Shown here piece after piece: positions 53,331 through 62,140 of a stretch of DNA of 64,000 nucleotides. How positions within the stretch are numbered: position 1 is the stretch's first letter; the number at the start of each line of letters is the position of its first letter. Source of the stretch: Microbacterium pullorum (GTDB taxonomy: Bacteria > Actinomycetota > Actinomycetes > Actinomycetales > Microbacteriaceae). The stretch lies in assembly GCF_014836535.1 (NCBI RefSeq), contig NZ_JACSQP010000004.1, positions 124,001 through 188,000 on the forward strand. Reading direction: 5' to 3'. A program made the position numbers and the translations under genes. Under the pieces are notes generated by a model. That model searched no databases and had not been told where the DNA came from. It saw only the letters and a program-made list of their open reading frames with translations.

Positions 53331-54653
53331 TCAGCCGCCGACGGTGACCCACTCCGGCCGACGCACCCGCCAGCCGAGGGTGAGCAGCCGGGCGAGCATG
53401 TAGACGCCGAAGAACGCGGCCGCGAGCCAGGCGAGGCCGGCGGCGCCCGTCGGGTGCAGCACCGCGATGAGTACGAGTGCCGGCACGAACGGCACGAGGT
53501 TGAGCGCACCCGCGAGGGCGAGGTAGCGGGCGTCGCCGGCACCCATGAGCACCCCGTCGAGCACGAACACCACGCCGCACACCGGCTGCGCGATCGCGAG
53601 CACCAGCAGTGCCGGCTGCACGAGCGCGGCGACCGACGCGTCGCCGGTGAACACGAGCCCCATCACCCCCGACGTCGCCGCCACGATCGCTCCCACGACC
53701 ACACCGAACCAGGCTCCCCACGCGACAGTGCGCCGCAGCACGCGTCGCACGCCGGCCTCGTCGCCCGCCCCCAGCCCTTTGCCGATGAGTGCTTGCGCCG
53801 CGATCGCGAGGGCGTCGAGCGCGAAGGCGGCGGTGGAGAAGAGCGTGAACGCGATCTGCCAGCCGGCCAGTTCGTCGGTGCCGAGCATCGTCGCCACCGC
53901 GACCGTCGCCAGCAGCGCCGCCCGCAGCGACACCGTGCGCAGGAACAGCCACCCGCCCGACCGCGCCGACCCGCGCACACCCTCGCGCTGCGGCAGTACG
54001 GATGCCGCGTGGCGGTGGGCCAGCCGGCCGACCATGACGGCGTAGGCGGCGACCATGCCCCACTGGGCGAGGACCGTGCCCACCGCGGAGCCGGCGATGC
54101 CCCACCCGAACCCATAGATGAACAGCGCGTTGAGCAGCGCGTTGGCCGCGAACCCGAGCCCGGCGATCCACAGCGGCGTGACGGTGTCCTGCATGCCGCG
54201 CAGCAGTCCGGTCGCGGCGAAGACGATGAGCATGGCCGGCAGCCCCCACATCGAGATGCCGAGATAGATCTGCGCCTGCTCGGTCACCTCGGTCGACGCG
54301 CCGAACAGCGACACGATGCCGGGTGTCGCCAGCGACCCGACCAGCGCGAGCACCGAGCCCAGCCCCAGTGCCAGCCACAGTCCGTCGATCCCCGCCCGCA
54401 CCGCCGAGGAGAACTCGCCCGCGCCGAAGCGGCGTGCGACGGCCGGGGTCGTCGCGTAGGCGAGGAACACCATGAGCCCGACGATCGTCTGCAGCACGGC
54501 GCTGGCGATACCGAGCCCTGCCAGCGGCACGACGCCGAGGTGACCCACGAGCGCGGCGTCCACGATGAGGAACATCGGCTCGGCCACCAGCGCGCCCAGC
54601 GCCGGTACGGCCAGCCGCAGGATGTCGCGGTTGAGGGGGTCGGGCGTGCTCAC
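53331..54653 (-). CDS. MATE family efflux transporter, DinF-like
   Basis: A 440-residue polytopic protein with about twelve hydrophobic segments in two similar halves. MFLIVDAALVGHLGVVPLAG near 26-45 and the later YLGISMWGLPAMLIVFA are typical of the DinF branch. It exports drugs or toxic compounds using Na+ or H+. The stop abuts the end of the convergent RNA methyltransferase gene with no gap. Confidence 0.9.
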   Translation of the reverse strand: MSTPDPLNRDILRLAVPALGALVAEPMFLIVDAALVGHLGVVPLAGLGIASAVLQTIVGLMVFLAYATTPAVARRFGAGEFSSAVRAGIDGLWLALGLGSVLALVGSLATPGIVSLFGASTEVTEQAQIYLGISMWGLPAMLIVFAATGLLRGMQDTVTPLWIAGLGFAANALLNALFIYGFGWGIAGSAVGTVLAQWGMVAAYAVMVGRLAHRHAASVLPQREGVRGSARSGGWLFLRTVSLRAALLATVAVATMLGTDELAGWQIAFTLFSTAAFALDALAIAAQALIGKGLGAGDEAGVRRVLRRTVAWGAWFGVVVGAIVAATSGVMGLVFTGDASVAALVQPALLVLAIAQPVCGVVFVLDGVLMGAGDARYLALAGALNLVPFVPALVLIAVLHPTGAAGLAWLAAAFFGVYMLARLLTLGWRVRRPEWVTVGG

Positions 54654-54751
54654 CCGTCGAGCCTAGAGGCGCGCACCGACGCGCTCGGCGGGGCGGATGC
54701 CCACCCGGCATCCTTGGCGCCGTGTCGGTGACGGCGCATATCCTGGAAGGT

Positions 54752-56734
54752 ATGACCGACGCTCTCCGTTCCGGTATCGCGCTCGATGAGCTGAGCACCG
54801 ACATCCGCCCCCAGGACGACCTCTTCCGCTACGTCAACGGCTCGTGGCTGGAGCGCACCGAGATCCCGGACGACAAGGCGCGCTGGGGCTCGTTCCACCT
54901 CATCGCGGAGCAGGCCGAAAAGGACGTCCGCGCGATCGTCGAGGAGGCGCAGGATGCCGAACCCGGCACCGAATCGCGCAAGATCGGCGACCTGTACACG
55001 AGCTTCATGGACACCGAGCGCATCGCCGCGCTCGGTGCCGAACCGCTGCAGCCGCTGCTGGAGCAGGTCGACGCGGTCACGACGATCCCCGAGCTGCTGG
55101 CGACCGTCGGACGCCTCGAACGCGACGGCGTGGGCGGGTTCATCGGCCTGTACATCGAGCCCGACCCCGGCAACCCGCAGCGCTACGTGCCCTTCTCGGT
55201 GCAGAGCGGCCTCTCTCTCCCCGACGAGAGCTACTACCGGCTCGACAACTTCGCCGCCACGCGCACCGCGCACCGCGCGCACGTGCAGCGCATCCTCGAG
55301 CTCGCCGGTGTGGCGGATGCCGCAGACCAGGCCGATCGCGTCGTGGCGCTGGAGACCGAGCTCGCCGGACACCACTGGGACAACGTGCGCAACCGCGACG
55401 CCGTCGCCACCTACAACCTGATGTCCTGGGAGGACGTCCTCTCGCTCGTGGGCGTCGACCTCGACCCGTGGCTGGACGCCCTGGCACCCGGCCACCGCGA
55501 GGCGTTCGCCGAGGTCAACGTCAACCAGCCATCGTACCTCGAGGGCCTCGGCACGCTCCTCGTGCCCGAGCGGCTCGAGGACTGGAAGGCGTGGCTACGC
55601 TTCCACATTGTGCACGGCATGGCCGCGTTCCTCTCCGACGACTTCGTCGACGAGAACTTCTCCTTCTACGGCACGCAGCTCACCGGCGTCCCGGTGAACC
55701 GCGAGCGCTGGAAGCGCGGGGTCGGCCTGGTCGAAGCGGCCCTCGGCGAAGCGGTCGGCAAGGTCTACGTCGAACGGCACTTCCCGCCGCAGGCGAAGAT
55801 CGCCATGGACGAGCTGGTCGCCCACCTCGTCGAGGCCTACCGGCAGTCCATCTCGGGCCTCGAGTGGATGAGCCCCGAGACGCGCGAGCGGGCCCTGGCG
55901 AAGCTCGACGCCTTCACGCCCAAGATCGGCTACCCGGTGAAGTGGAAGGACTACGCCACCCTCGAGATCGACCCCACGGACCTGGTTGGCAACGTGCGCC
56001 GCGCGCACGTGTGGGAGCACGACCGTCAGCTGGCCCGCGTGGGCAAGCCGGTCGACCGCGACGAGTGGTTCATGACGCCGCAGACCGTCAACGCCTACTA
56101 CAACCCGCTCATGAACGAGATCGTGTTCCCCGCCGCGATCCTGCAGTATCCGTTCTTCGACGCCGAGCGGGATGCCGCGGCCAACTACGGCGGCATCGGC
56201 GCGGTGATCGGGCACGAGATCGGCCACGGCTTCGATGACCAGGGCAGCCGGTTCGACGGCGACGGGTCGCTGCGGGACTGGTGGGCCGACGCCGACCGCG
56301 CCGCCTTCGAAGAGCGCACGCAGAACCTCATCGCCCAGTACGACCAGCTCGTGCCCGAAGGGCTGGCACCCGACCACCACGTCAACGGTGCGCTCACGAT
56401 CGGCGAGAACATCGGCGACCTGGGCGGTCTCGGCATCGCGCTGAAGGCCTACGCGCTGTCGCGCGGGGCGGACCTGGAGGGTGTTCCCGTCGACGCGCCC
56501 GTGATCGACGGCTTCACCGGCATCCAGCGTCTGCTGTTGAGCTGGGCGCAGATCTGGCAGCAGAAGGGCCGCGATGCCGAGACGATCCGACTCCTGACGA
56601 TCGACCCGCACGCGCCCAACGAGTTCCGCTGCAACCAGATCGTGCGCAACATAGACGCGTTCTACGACGCCTTCGACGTCACCGAGGGTGACGCGCTGTG
56701 GCTGGCGCCGGAGCAACGCGTAACCATCTGGTAA
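54752..56734 (+). CDS. M13 family zinc metallopeptidase (neprilysin-like)
   Basis: A 660-residue peptidase of normal M13 length. The zinc site is HEIGH at 488-492, and GENIGDLGG gives Glu552 as third ligand and Asp556, in the place of the usual ExxxD. VNAYYNP (near 444-450) is the substrate-binding stretch. There is no signal peptide: it begins MTDALRSGIALDEL, so it appears cytoplasmic, as in mycobacterial and streptococcal relatives. The start at 54752 has TGGAAGG close by. It probably trims peptides up to about 30-40 residues. Confidence 0.93.
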   Translation: MTDALRSGIALDELSTDIRPQDDLFRYVNGSWLERTEIPDDKARWGSFHLIAEQAEKDVRAIVEEAQDAEPGTESRKIGDLYTSFMDTERIAALGAEPLQPLLEQVDAVTTIPELLATVGRLERDGVGGFIGLYIEPDPGNPQRYVPFSVQSGLSLPDESYYRLDNFAATRTAHRAHVQRILELAGVADAADQADRVVALETELAGHHWDNVRNRDAVATYNLMSWEDVLSLVGVDLDPWLDALAPGHREAFAEVNVNQPSYLEGLGTLLVPERLEDWKAWLRFHIVHGMAAFLSDDFVDENFSFYGTQLTGVPVNRERWKRGVGLVEAALGEAVGKVYVERHFPPQAKIAMDELVAHLVEAYRQSISGLEWMSPETRERALAKLDAFTPKIGYPVKWKDYATLEIDPTDLVGNVRRAHVWEHDRQLARVGKPVDRDEWFMTPQTVNAYYNPLMNEIVFPAAILQYPFFDAERDAAANYGGIGAVIGHEIGHGFDDQGSRFDGDGSLRDWWADADRAAFEERTQNLIAQYDQLVPEGLAPDHHVNGALTIGENIGDLGGLGIALKAYALSRGADLEGVPVDAPVIDGFTGIQRLLLSWAQIWQQKGRDAETIRLLTIDPHAPNEFRCNQIVRNIDAFYDAFDVTEGDALWLAPEQRVTIW

Positions 56735-56799
56735 CCACCGGTACTCGCACCGGACGTACCATCGGTGTGAGCGCTTCGCTCTCCAGTGGAAGGACGCGC

Positions 56800-57711
56800 G
56801 TGGGCACCCCCGAGCCGCTACGCAGCAGTGAGAAGACGCAGTCGCGCGGTGGTCGCCGTCGGCCCCGTCGGGCGGCTGCCGCACGTCGGTCGTTCAGCGC
56901 AACCTGGAAGGCGCTCGACGAACTCGCCGCCTCCGGGGCGCGGGTGTCGATCCGCGTGGACGACCTCGACACCGGTGACACGGTCATCGTCGGCGACGAT
57001 CACGAAACCCTCCCCGTCGCGGGGCTCGGCATCGTGCCGCTGCTCATCGAGACGGCGGCGGCGTTCGAAGAGGGACGGTTGGATCCGCTGGAGATCATCG
57101 ACCGCGAGCAGCTGCCCGCCGTCGCGGTGTCCGGCATCTGGCAGCATCTGAAGGCGCCGGCGCTGCCCCTGGCCGACCTCGCGGTGCTCGCCTCGGGCGC
57201 CGGTGACGCGCTGGCCGCCAACGCGCTGCTGGGCAGGGTCGGTCTCGACGCGGTGCGCTCCCGGCTCGAGGCGCTGGGACTGGACGAGACCGCGCTGCTC
57301 GACGGATTCCGCAACGAACGCGGACCCGACGACGCCCCGCATGTCGCGCTCGGCACCGCGCGCGAGTTCGCGGCGCTGTTCTCGTCGCTCGTCAACGCGC
57401 AGGCCGTGTCGCCCGCGGTGAGTGCCCAGGTCTCGGAGTGGCTGAGCCTCAACGTCGACCTCACGCTCGTGGCATCCGCCACGGGCCTTGACCCCTTCGC
57501 GCACGAGGAAGACGCCCACGGGCTGCTGTTCGTCAACAAGACCGGGCGCGGCGACGGCATCCGCGCCGAGGCCGGTGTGCTGGCGGGGCCGCGCGCGGGC
57601 GTCTCGTACGCGCTGCTGGTCGCCTTCGACGACCTCTCCATCGCGCACCGGCTGCGCGTGCACGACGCCTTCCGCACGCTCGGGGTCGAGCTGATGGAAT
57701 ACGTGTACTGA
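56800..57711 (+). CDS. Beta-lactamase-like protein with degenerate active site
   Basis: A 303-residue protein of the class A beta-lactamase/serine hydrolase fold. FVNKTGRGDGIRAEAG keeps the KTG motif, and the overall order of helices fits. The nucleophile motif SxxK is missing: the expected place reads VAGLGIVPLLIETAAAF. The SDN-like motif is also changed (LASGAGDALAAN). An N-terminal basic stretch (RGGRRRPRRAAAARR) replaces a signal peptide. GGAAGGA supports the GTG at 56800. It is probably not an antibiotic-destroying enzyme and may bind peptidoglycan-like or other ligands. Confidence 0.78.
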   Translation: MGTPEPLRSSEKTQSRGGRRRPRRAAAARRSFSATWKALDELAASGARVSIRVDDLDTGDTVIVGDDHETLPVAGLGIVPLLIETAAAFEEGRLDPLEIIDREQLPAVAVSGIWQHLKAPALPLADLAVLASGAGDALAANALLGRVGLDAVRSRLEALGLDETALLDGFRNERGPDDAPHVALGTAREFAALFSSLVNAQAVSPAVSAQVSEWLSLNVDLTLVASATGLDPFAHEEDAHGLLFVNKTGRGDGIRAEAGVLAGPRAGVSYALLVAFDDLSIAHRLRVHDAFRTLGVELMEYVY

Positions 57712-57748
57712 CCCGCCCCGCCCCGCCCCGCCCCGCCGCCGTCAGCCA

Positions 57749-57820
57749 CCGAGAAACCACTTCTCGGCTGAGACACCGCGCGATGCGTGGTTTCCGAGCC
57801 GGCATGTGGTTTCTCGCCGG
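57749..57820. repeat. 72-bp element, copy 1
   Basis: Starts with CCGAGAAACCACTTCTCGG, itself a hairpin, and continues through GCGTGGTTTCCGAGCCGG to TGTGGTTTCTCGCCGG. It matches copy 2 at 58245-58316 with about seven mismatches in 72. It lies 24 bases before the MmcQ/YjbR gene, and a (CCCCG)n tract (57711-57735) precedes it. Confidence 0.88.
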
Positions 57821-57844
57821 CACCTGGCGCGGCATGATGTCGGC

Positions 57845-58231
57845 ATGGCGCATCCCGTGATGTTCGACCCCGACGACCCGGCGCTGGAGCGGGTGCGGGT
57901 GGTGTGCCTGGCCTACCCCGGCGCCCAGGAGCGCATCAGCCACGGCCGACCGAACTTCTACACCGTGCGCACGTTCTGCTACTTCGGCGGCGGGGAGCGC
58001 CGCGGCCCCGGCGACTGGCTTGCGCACGACCAGGCGATCATGGTGCGCCCCGATCCCGACGACGCCCCGGCGCTGCGCCAGGATGCCCGTTTCTTCGTCC
58101 CCGCCTACCTCGGCGCGTCGGGGTGGCTCGGCATCGATCTGGCGGATGCCGCATGGGACGAGATCGCCGAGCTCATCGACGCCTCGTTCCGCGTCACCGC
58201 CCCCGCCCAGCTGGTGCGGCAGCTGGCCTGA
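57845..58231 (+). CDS. MmcQ/YjbR family protein
   Basis: A 128-residue protein of the MmcQ/YjbR-like fold. It has VCLAYPGAQERISHGRPNFY (18-37), TFCYFGG and a C-terminal segment LGIDLADAAWDEIAELIDAS. The fold resembles DNA-binding CyaY-like or DUF661 proteins, but no function is well proven. It is bracketed by two 72-bp repeats only 24 and 13 bases from its ends, unlike any other gene here. Confidence 0.85.
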   Translation: MAHPVMFDPDDPALERVRVVCLAYPGAQERISHGRPNFYTVRTFCYFGGGERRGPGDWLAHDQAIMVRPDPDDAPALRQDARFFVPAYLGASGWLGIDLADAAWDEIAELIDASFRVTAPAQLVRQLA

Positions 58232-58244
58232 CCGGCCCCCATCG

Positions 58245-58316
58245 CCGAGAAACCACTTCCCGGGTGAAACACCCCGCGGTGCGTGGTTTCCGAGCCGGAA
58301 TGTGGTTTATCGCCGG
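58245..58316. repeat. 72-bp element, copy 2
   Basis: CCGAGAAACCACTTCCCGG through TGTGGTTTATCGCCGG, in the same orientation as copy 1 and 496 bases after it. The rest of the gap to 58470 is a run of GCGGCGGC and GCGCGGGC units (58317-58384) with no gene. Confidence 0.88.
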
Positions 58317-58470
58317 ATCGCGGCGGCGCGGCGGCGCGGCGGCGCGGCGGCGCGGGCGCGCGAGCGCGCGGGCGCGCGGCCGGGCACGTCACATGACGCT
58401 CCGTTGCGCCACGTTACGGATCGGGGCGGCGGGCGATCGGGTGGCCGAGCGCCGCCAATAGCATCGGGGT

Positions 58471-59583
58471 ATGACTGCACGCCCGCCGTTCCGAGCCGAT
58501 ATCGTCGGCAGCTTCCTTCGTCCCGACCCCCTCGCCGACGCGCGCCGTCGACACGGCGAGGGCGCGCTGAGCGATGCCGAGCTGCGAGAGGTCGAAGACA
58601 CCGCGATCGCGACGCTCGTGCAGCGGCAGCACGACAGCGGACTGCAGGTCGCCACCGACGGCGAGTTGCGACGCTCGTGGTGGCACTTCGACTTCTTCGG
58701 TCTGCTGAACGGCGTCGGCATCGTCGAGCTCGATCACGGCATCCAGTTCCAGGGGGTGCAGACCAAGCCCCGCGGCATCGAGATCTCCGGGCCCATCGGC
58801 TTCCCCGCCGACCACCCGTTCCTCGATCACTTCCGTGCGCTGCAGCAAGACGCCGCCGCCACCGGGGCGACGCCGAAGTTCACGATTCCGGCGCCCACCG
58901 TGCTGGACTTCCGCCTCGAGCCCGACCACATCGACGCCGCCGTCTACGGCGGCCGGGCCGCCATCACCGACGACCTGGTGCAGACCTACCGCGACGCGCT
59001 CACGGCCTTCTACGCGGCCGGCGCCCGCTACCTGCAGTTCGACGACACCGCGTGGGCGTACCTGTGTTCCGACGTCGAGCTCGCCAAGGCGCGCGGGCGC
59101 GGCATCGACACCGACGGCATCGCCGAACGCTACGCCGACCTGCTCAACCGCATCCTCGACGGCAAGCCCGCCGACCTCACCGTCACCACGCACGTCTGTC
59201 GCGGCAACTTCCGTTCCACCTGGATCTCTTCCGGCGGCTACGAGCCGGTCGCCGAGCAGCTGCTGGGCAACACCGGCTACGACGGCTACTTCCTCGAATA
59301 CGACTCCGACCGGGCGGGCGGCTTCGAACCGCTCCGCTTCCTGCCCGAGGGGGAGAAGAAAGTCGTGCTCGGACTCATCACGACGAAGTCCGGCGAGCTC
59401 GAGGATGCCGACGAGGTGCGTCGCCGCATCGACGAGGCCGCGCGGCACGCACCCCTCGCGCAACTGGCGCTGAGCCCGCAGTGCGGGTTCGCCTCCACCG
59501 AGGAGGGCAACACGCTCACCGAGGACCAGCAGTGGGCCAAGGTGCGGTCGGTCGTCGAGATCGCCCGCAGCGTCTGGGGCTGA
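58471..59583 (+). CDS. MetE C-terminal-like (YxjG/YxjH-type) methyltransferase
   Basis: A 370-residue single-domain relative of cobalamin-independent methionine synthase. The zinc ligands are His241 and Cys243 (THVCRGN), Glu276 (FLEYDSDRAG) and Cys338 (SPQCGF). The N-terminal MetE domain that binds polyglutamylated folate is missing, as in YxjG/YxjH of Bacillus. Such proteins may take methyl from another donor or break down thioethers, so methionine synthesis from folate should not be assumed. Confidence 0.88.
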   Translation: MTARPPFRADIVGSFLRPDPLADARRRHGEGALSDAELREVEDTAIATLVQRQHDSGLQVATDGELRRSWWHFDFFGLLNGVGIVELDHGIQFQGVQTKPRGIEISGPIGFPADHPFLDHFRALQQDAAATGATPKFTIPAPTVLDFRLEPDHIDAAVYGGRAAITDDLVQTYRDALTAFYAAGARYLQFDDTAWAYLCSDVELAKARGRGIDTDGIAERYADLLNRILDGKPADLTVTTHVCRGNFRSTWISSGGYEPVAEQLLGNTGYDGYFLEYDSDRAGGFEPLRFLPEGEKKVVLGLITTKSGELEDADEVRRRIDEAARHAPLAQLALSPQCGFASTEEGNTLTEDQQWAKVRSVVEIARSVWG

Positions 59584-59614
59584 GCAGGAACGACCGGCGA
59601 GGAAGACAGGGATC

Positions 59615-61111
59615 ATGAGCGAGACGGCGAACGCCACTGCAGTGCGGACAGGACTGTACATCGGGGGTGAGGAGCGGTTCACCGACCGGGTGCTGACTGT
59701 TGCCGACCCCGCCAAGCCGGGGGTCGTGGTGGGCACGGCCGCCGCGGCATCCGCCGACGACGTCGCCGCTGCGGTGCAGGCGGCCGCGGCCGCGTTCCCC
59801 GCGTGGGCGGCGCTGACCCCCCAGGAGCGCGCGGCGCAGATGGCCGAGGCCGTCGCCGGCATCGCGGACGAGCGCGACACCGACGCCGCGATCCTGTCGC
59901 AGGAGAACGGCAAGGTGCGCGGGGAGGCGTGGGTCGATGCGCTCGTGTTCGAGATCCGCTGGAACCTCGCCCTCATGCTCGCCGACGAGGTGGCCCGCAC
60001 CCGCACGCTCGACCCCGTGCCTGGAGCGATCCCGGTGTCGACCGAGATCGCCTACCAGCCGCTCGGTGTCGTCACGGTCATCGTGCCGTTCAACTGGCCG
60101 ATCGCGATCCTCGGCGCCGCGCTGCCGCACGCCCTGCTCGCCGGCAACACCGCCATCGTCAAGCCGCCGCCCTCGGCACCGCTCGCGACCACCCGGCTCG
60201 TGCAGCGCGTCGCCGAGAAGCTGCCGCCGGGCGTGCTCAACGTCGTGACAGGCGCCGACGCGGACATGGCCGACCTCATCCAGCACCGGGACGTCGCGAA
60301 GGTCTGCTTCACCGGCTCGGTAGCCGGCGGCACGCGCATCATGCAGCTCGCGGCGCCGACGCTCACCCGGGTGACCCTCGAACTCGGTGGCAACGACGCG
60401 GCGATCGTGCTCGCCGATGCCACGCTGGATGACGTGCACCTCGATCGCCTGTTCGCGGCGATCTACGACACCACCGGCCAGATCTGCATGAACGCCAAGC
60501 GCATCTTCGTGCACCGCTCCCGCCGTGACGAACTGGTGGCAGGCCTCGCCGCGCGCCTCGAACGGGTGCGCCTGGGCTACGGCCTCGACGACGGCACGAC
60601 GATGGGGCCGCTGCACCAGCCGGCGCAGAAGGCCTTCGTCGACGAACTCATCCGCGAGGCGAAAGACGCCGGCGCCGACGTGCGCGAGTTCGGTGAACTG
60701 CCGGGCGGCGATCTCGCGGGCGGCAACTTCGTGCGCCCCGCGATCGTCGTCGACCCCGACCCGTCGCTGCGGATCGTGACCGAGGAGCAGTTCGGCCCGG
60801 TCATCCCGGTGCTGTCGTTCGACGACGAGTCAGAGGCCGTGCGCCTGGCCAACGACACCTGGGCGGGCCTGGGCGGGTCGGTGTGGACGGCGTCGACGGA
60901 TGCCGCACAGCGCGTGGCCACGCAGCTGGTGTGCGGCTACGTCTGGATCAACGACCACGGCGCGACGCGCCTTGACCTGCGGGCGCCCTTCGGTGGCATG
61001 AAGCACTCCGGGTTCGGGCGCGAGCAGGGCATCGACGGTGTGCGGGCGTTCCAGGACACCCGGGCCATCGCGACCCTCGACCCCGACGTGCTCGCCTCGC
61101 TGGCGCACTGA
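59615..61111 (+). CDS. Aldehyde dehydrogenase, benzaldehyde/vanillin type
   Basis: A 498-residue ALDH. Asn160 (PFNWP), Glu256 (LELGGNDAAIV) and the nucleophile Cys291 (TTGQICMNAKR) are in place. The overall pattern, with GQICMNAKRIFVHRS and the MGPLHQPAQK loop, is nearest to aldehyde dehydrogenases that act on aromatic or succinic-semialdehyde-like substrates. GGAAGACAGG lies before the ATG. It follows the MetE-like gene by 31 bases and may share its transcript. Confidence 0.92.
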   Translation: MSETANATAVRTGLYIGGEERFTDRVLTVADPAKPGVVVGTAAAASADDVAAAVQAAAAAFPAWAALTPQERAAQMAEAVAGIADERDTDAAILSQENGKVRGEAWVDALVFEIRWNLALMLADEVARTRTLDPVPGAIPVSTEIAYQPLGVVTVIVPFNWPIAILGAALPHALLAGNTAIVKPPPSAPLATTRLVQRVAEKLPPGVLNVVTGADADMADLIQHRDVAKVCFTGSVAGGTRIMQLAAPTLTRVTLELGGNDAAIVLADATLDDVHLDRLFAAIYDTTGQICMNAKRIFVHRSRRDELVAGLAARLERVRLGYGLDDGTTMGPLHQPAQKAFVDELIREAKDAGADVREFGELPGGDLAGGNFVRPAIVVDPDPSLRIVTEEQFGPVIPVLSFDDESEAVRLANDTWAGLGGSVWTASTDAAQRVATQLVCGYVWINDHGATRLDLRAPFGGMKHSGFGREQGIDGVRAFQDTRAIATLDPDVLASLAH

Positions 61112-61203
61112 GACCGGCGGATCGCGGCGGTCTCCGGTGGCATCCCGCCCCGGAGTCCGCCGCCCGCCCCGGAGCGCGCCGGAGCACCCCCGGCGCGCCG
61201 TCG

Positions 61204-62082
61204 TCAGAAGACGATCGTGTGGTTGCCGTGGCGGATCACGCGGTCCTGCGCGTGCCACAGCACGGCGCGGGACAGCACCTGACGTTCCACGTCGGCACCG
61301 CGGCGGGCGAGTTCGCTCGTCGTGTCGGCGTGGGTCACGCGGATGGTGTCCTGCTCGATGATCGGACCCTCGTCGAGGTCGGTCGTGACGTAGTGGCTCG
61401 TCGCGCCGATGAGCTTCACGCCCCGCTCCTTGGCCTTCTTGTACGGTTCGGCGCCGATGAAGGCGGGCAGGAACGAGTGGTGGATGTTGATCACCGGCAC
61501 CCCGAGCTTCTCGAGGAAATCGGCCGACAGGATCTGCATGTAGCGGGCCAGCACGACGAAATCGACGTTGCCGACCAGAAGCTCGAGGATCTTCGCCTCG
61601 GACTCCGACTTGTCGGGACCGGGGGTGGAGGGCACGTGGAAGAACGGCACCCCGAACGAGCGCACGTCCTCGGCCGAGGTGGTGTGGTTGGACACGACCA
61701 TGGGCACCGTGACCGGCAGATCGCCCCGGCGGTGCCGCCACAGCAGGTCGAGCAGGCAGTGGTCCTGCTTGGACGACAGGATCGCCATGCGCTTGGGCAC
61801 CGACTGGTCGGTGAGCGACCACTGCAGGTCGAAGCCGCCGAGCGTGTGGGCGACCTCCGCCTCGATCGCGGGGCGGTCGGCGGCGAAGCCGGGGCGGTGG
61901 AAGACGACCCGCTGGAAGTACGCTCCGCCCTCGGGGTTGTCGGAGTACTGGTCGAACGCGACGATGTTGCCACCGATGCGCGTGATCATCGCCGAGACGG
62001 CCGCAACGATGCCCGGCTGGTCCTCGCCGTGCACGATCAGACAGGCGTGGGCGGGGAGCAGAGTCGGGACGTGCGCGGTCAT
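61204..62082 (-). CDS. purU: Formyltetrahydrofolate deformylase
   Basis: A 292-residue enzyme. Residues about 10-85 are an ACT regulatory domain (GEDQPGIVAAVSAMI), and the rest is a formyltransferase-fold hydrolase with Asn199 and His201 in VINIHHSFLPAFIGA and Asp237 in TTDLDEGPIIEQD. It releases formate and tetrahydrofolate from 10-formyl-THF, balancing one-carbon units. The start MTAHVPTLLP at 62082 is preferred because similarity begins there. Convergent with the aldehyde dehydrogenase gene. Confidence 0.94.
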   Translation of the reverse strand: MTAHVPTLLPAHACLIVHGEDQPGIVAAVSAMITRIGGNIVAFDQYSDNPEGGAYFQRVVFHRPGFAADRPAIEAEVAHTLGGFDLQWSLTDQSVPKRMAILSSKQDHCLLDLLWRHRRGDLPVTVPMVVSNHTTSAEDVRSFGVPFFHVPSTPGPDKSESEAKILELLVGNVDFVVLARYMQILSADFLEKLGVPVINIHHSFLPAFIGAEPYKKAKERGVKLIGATSHYVTTDLDEGPIIEQDTIRVTHADTTSELARRGADVERQVLSRAVLWHAQDRVIRHGNHTIVF

Positions 62083-62140
62083 GCTCCGATTCTGCCGTGT
62101 CCGACCGGATGCCGCGTGCACCGGCATCCCCCCGGTCGCC

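Noticed and set aside
56800..57711. Beta-lactam resistance enzyme
   Set aside because: The catalytic SxxK and SDN motifs are missing and no export signal is visible.
57711..57735. Promoter or origin-like signal in the (CCCCG)n tract
   Set aside because: It is simple-sequence repeat with no accompanying boxes or genes of replication.
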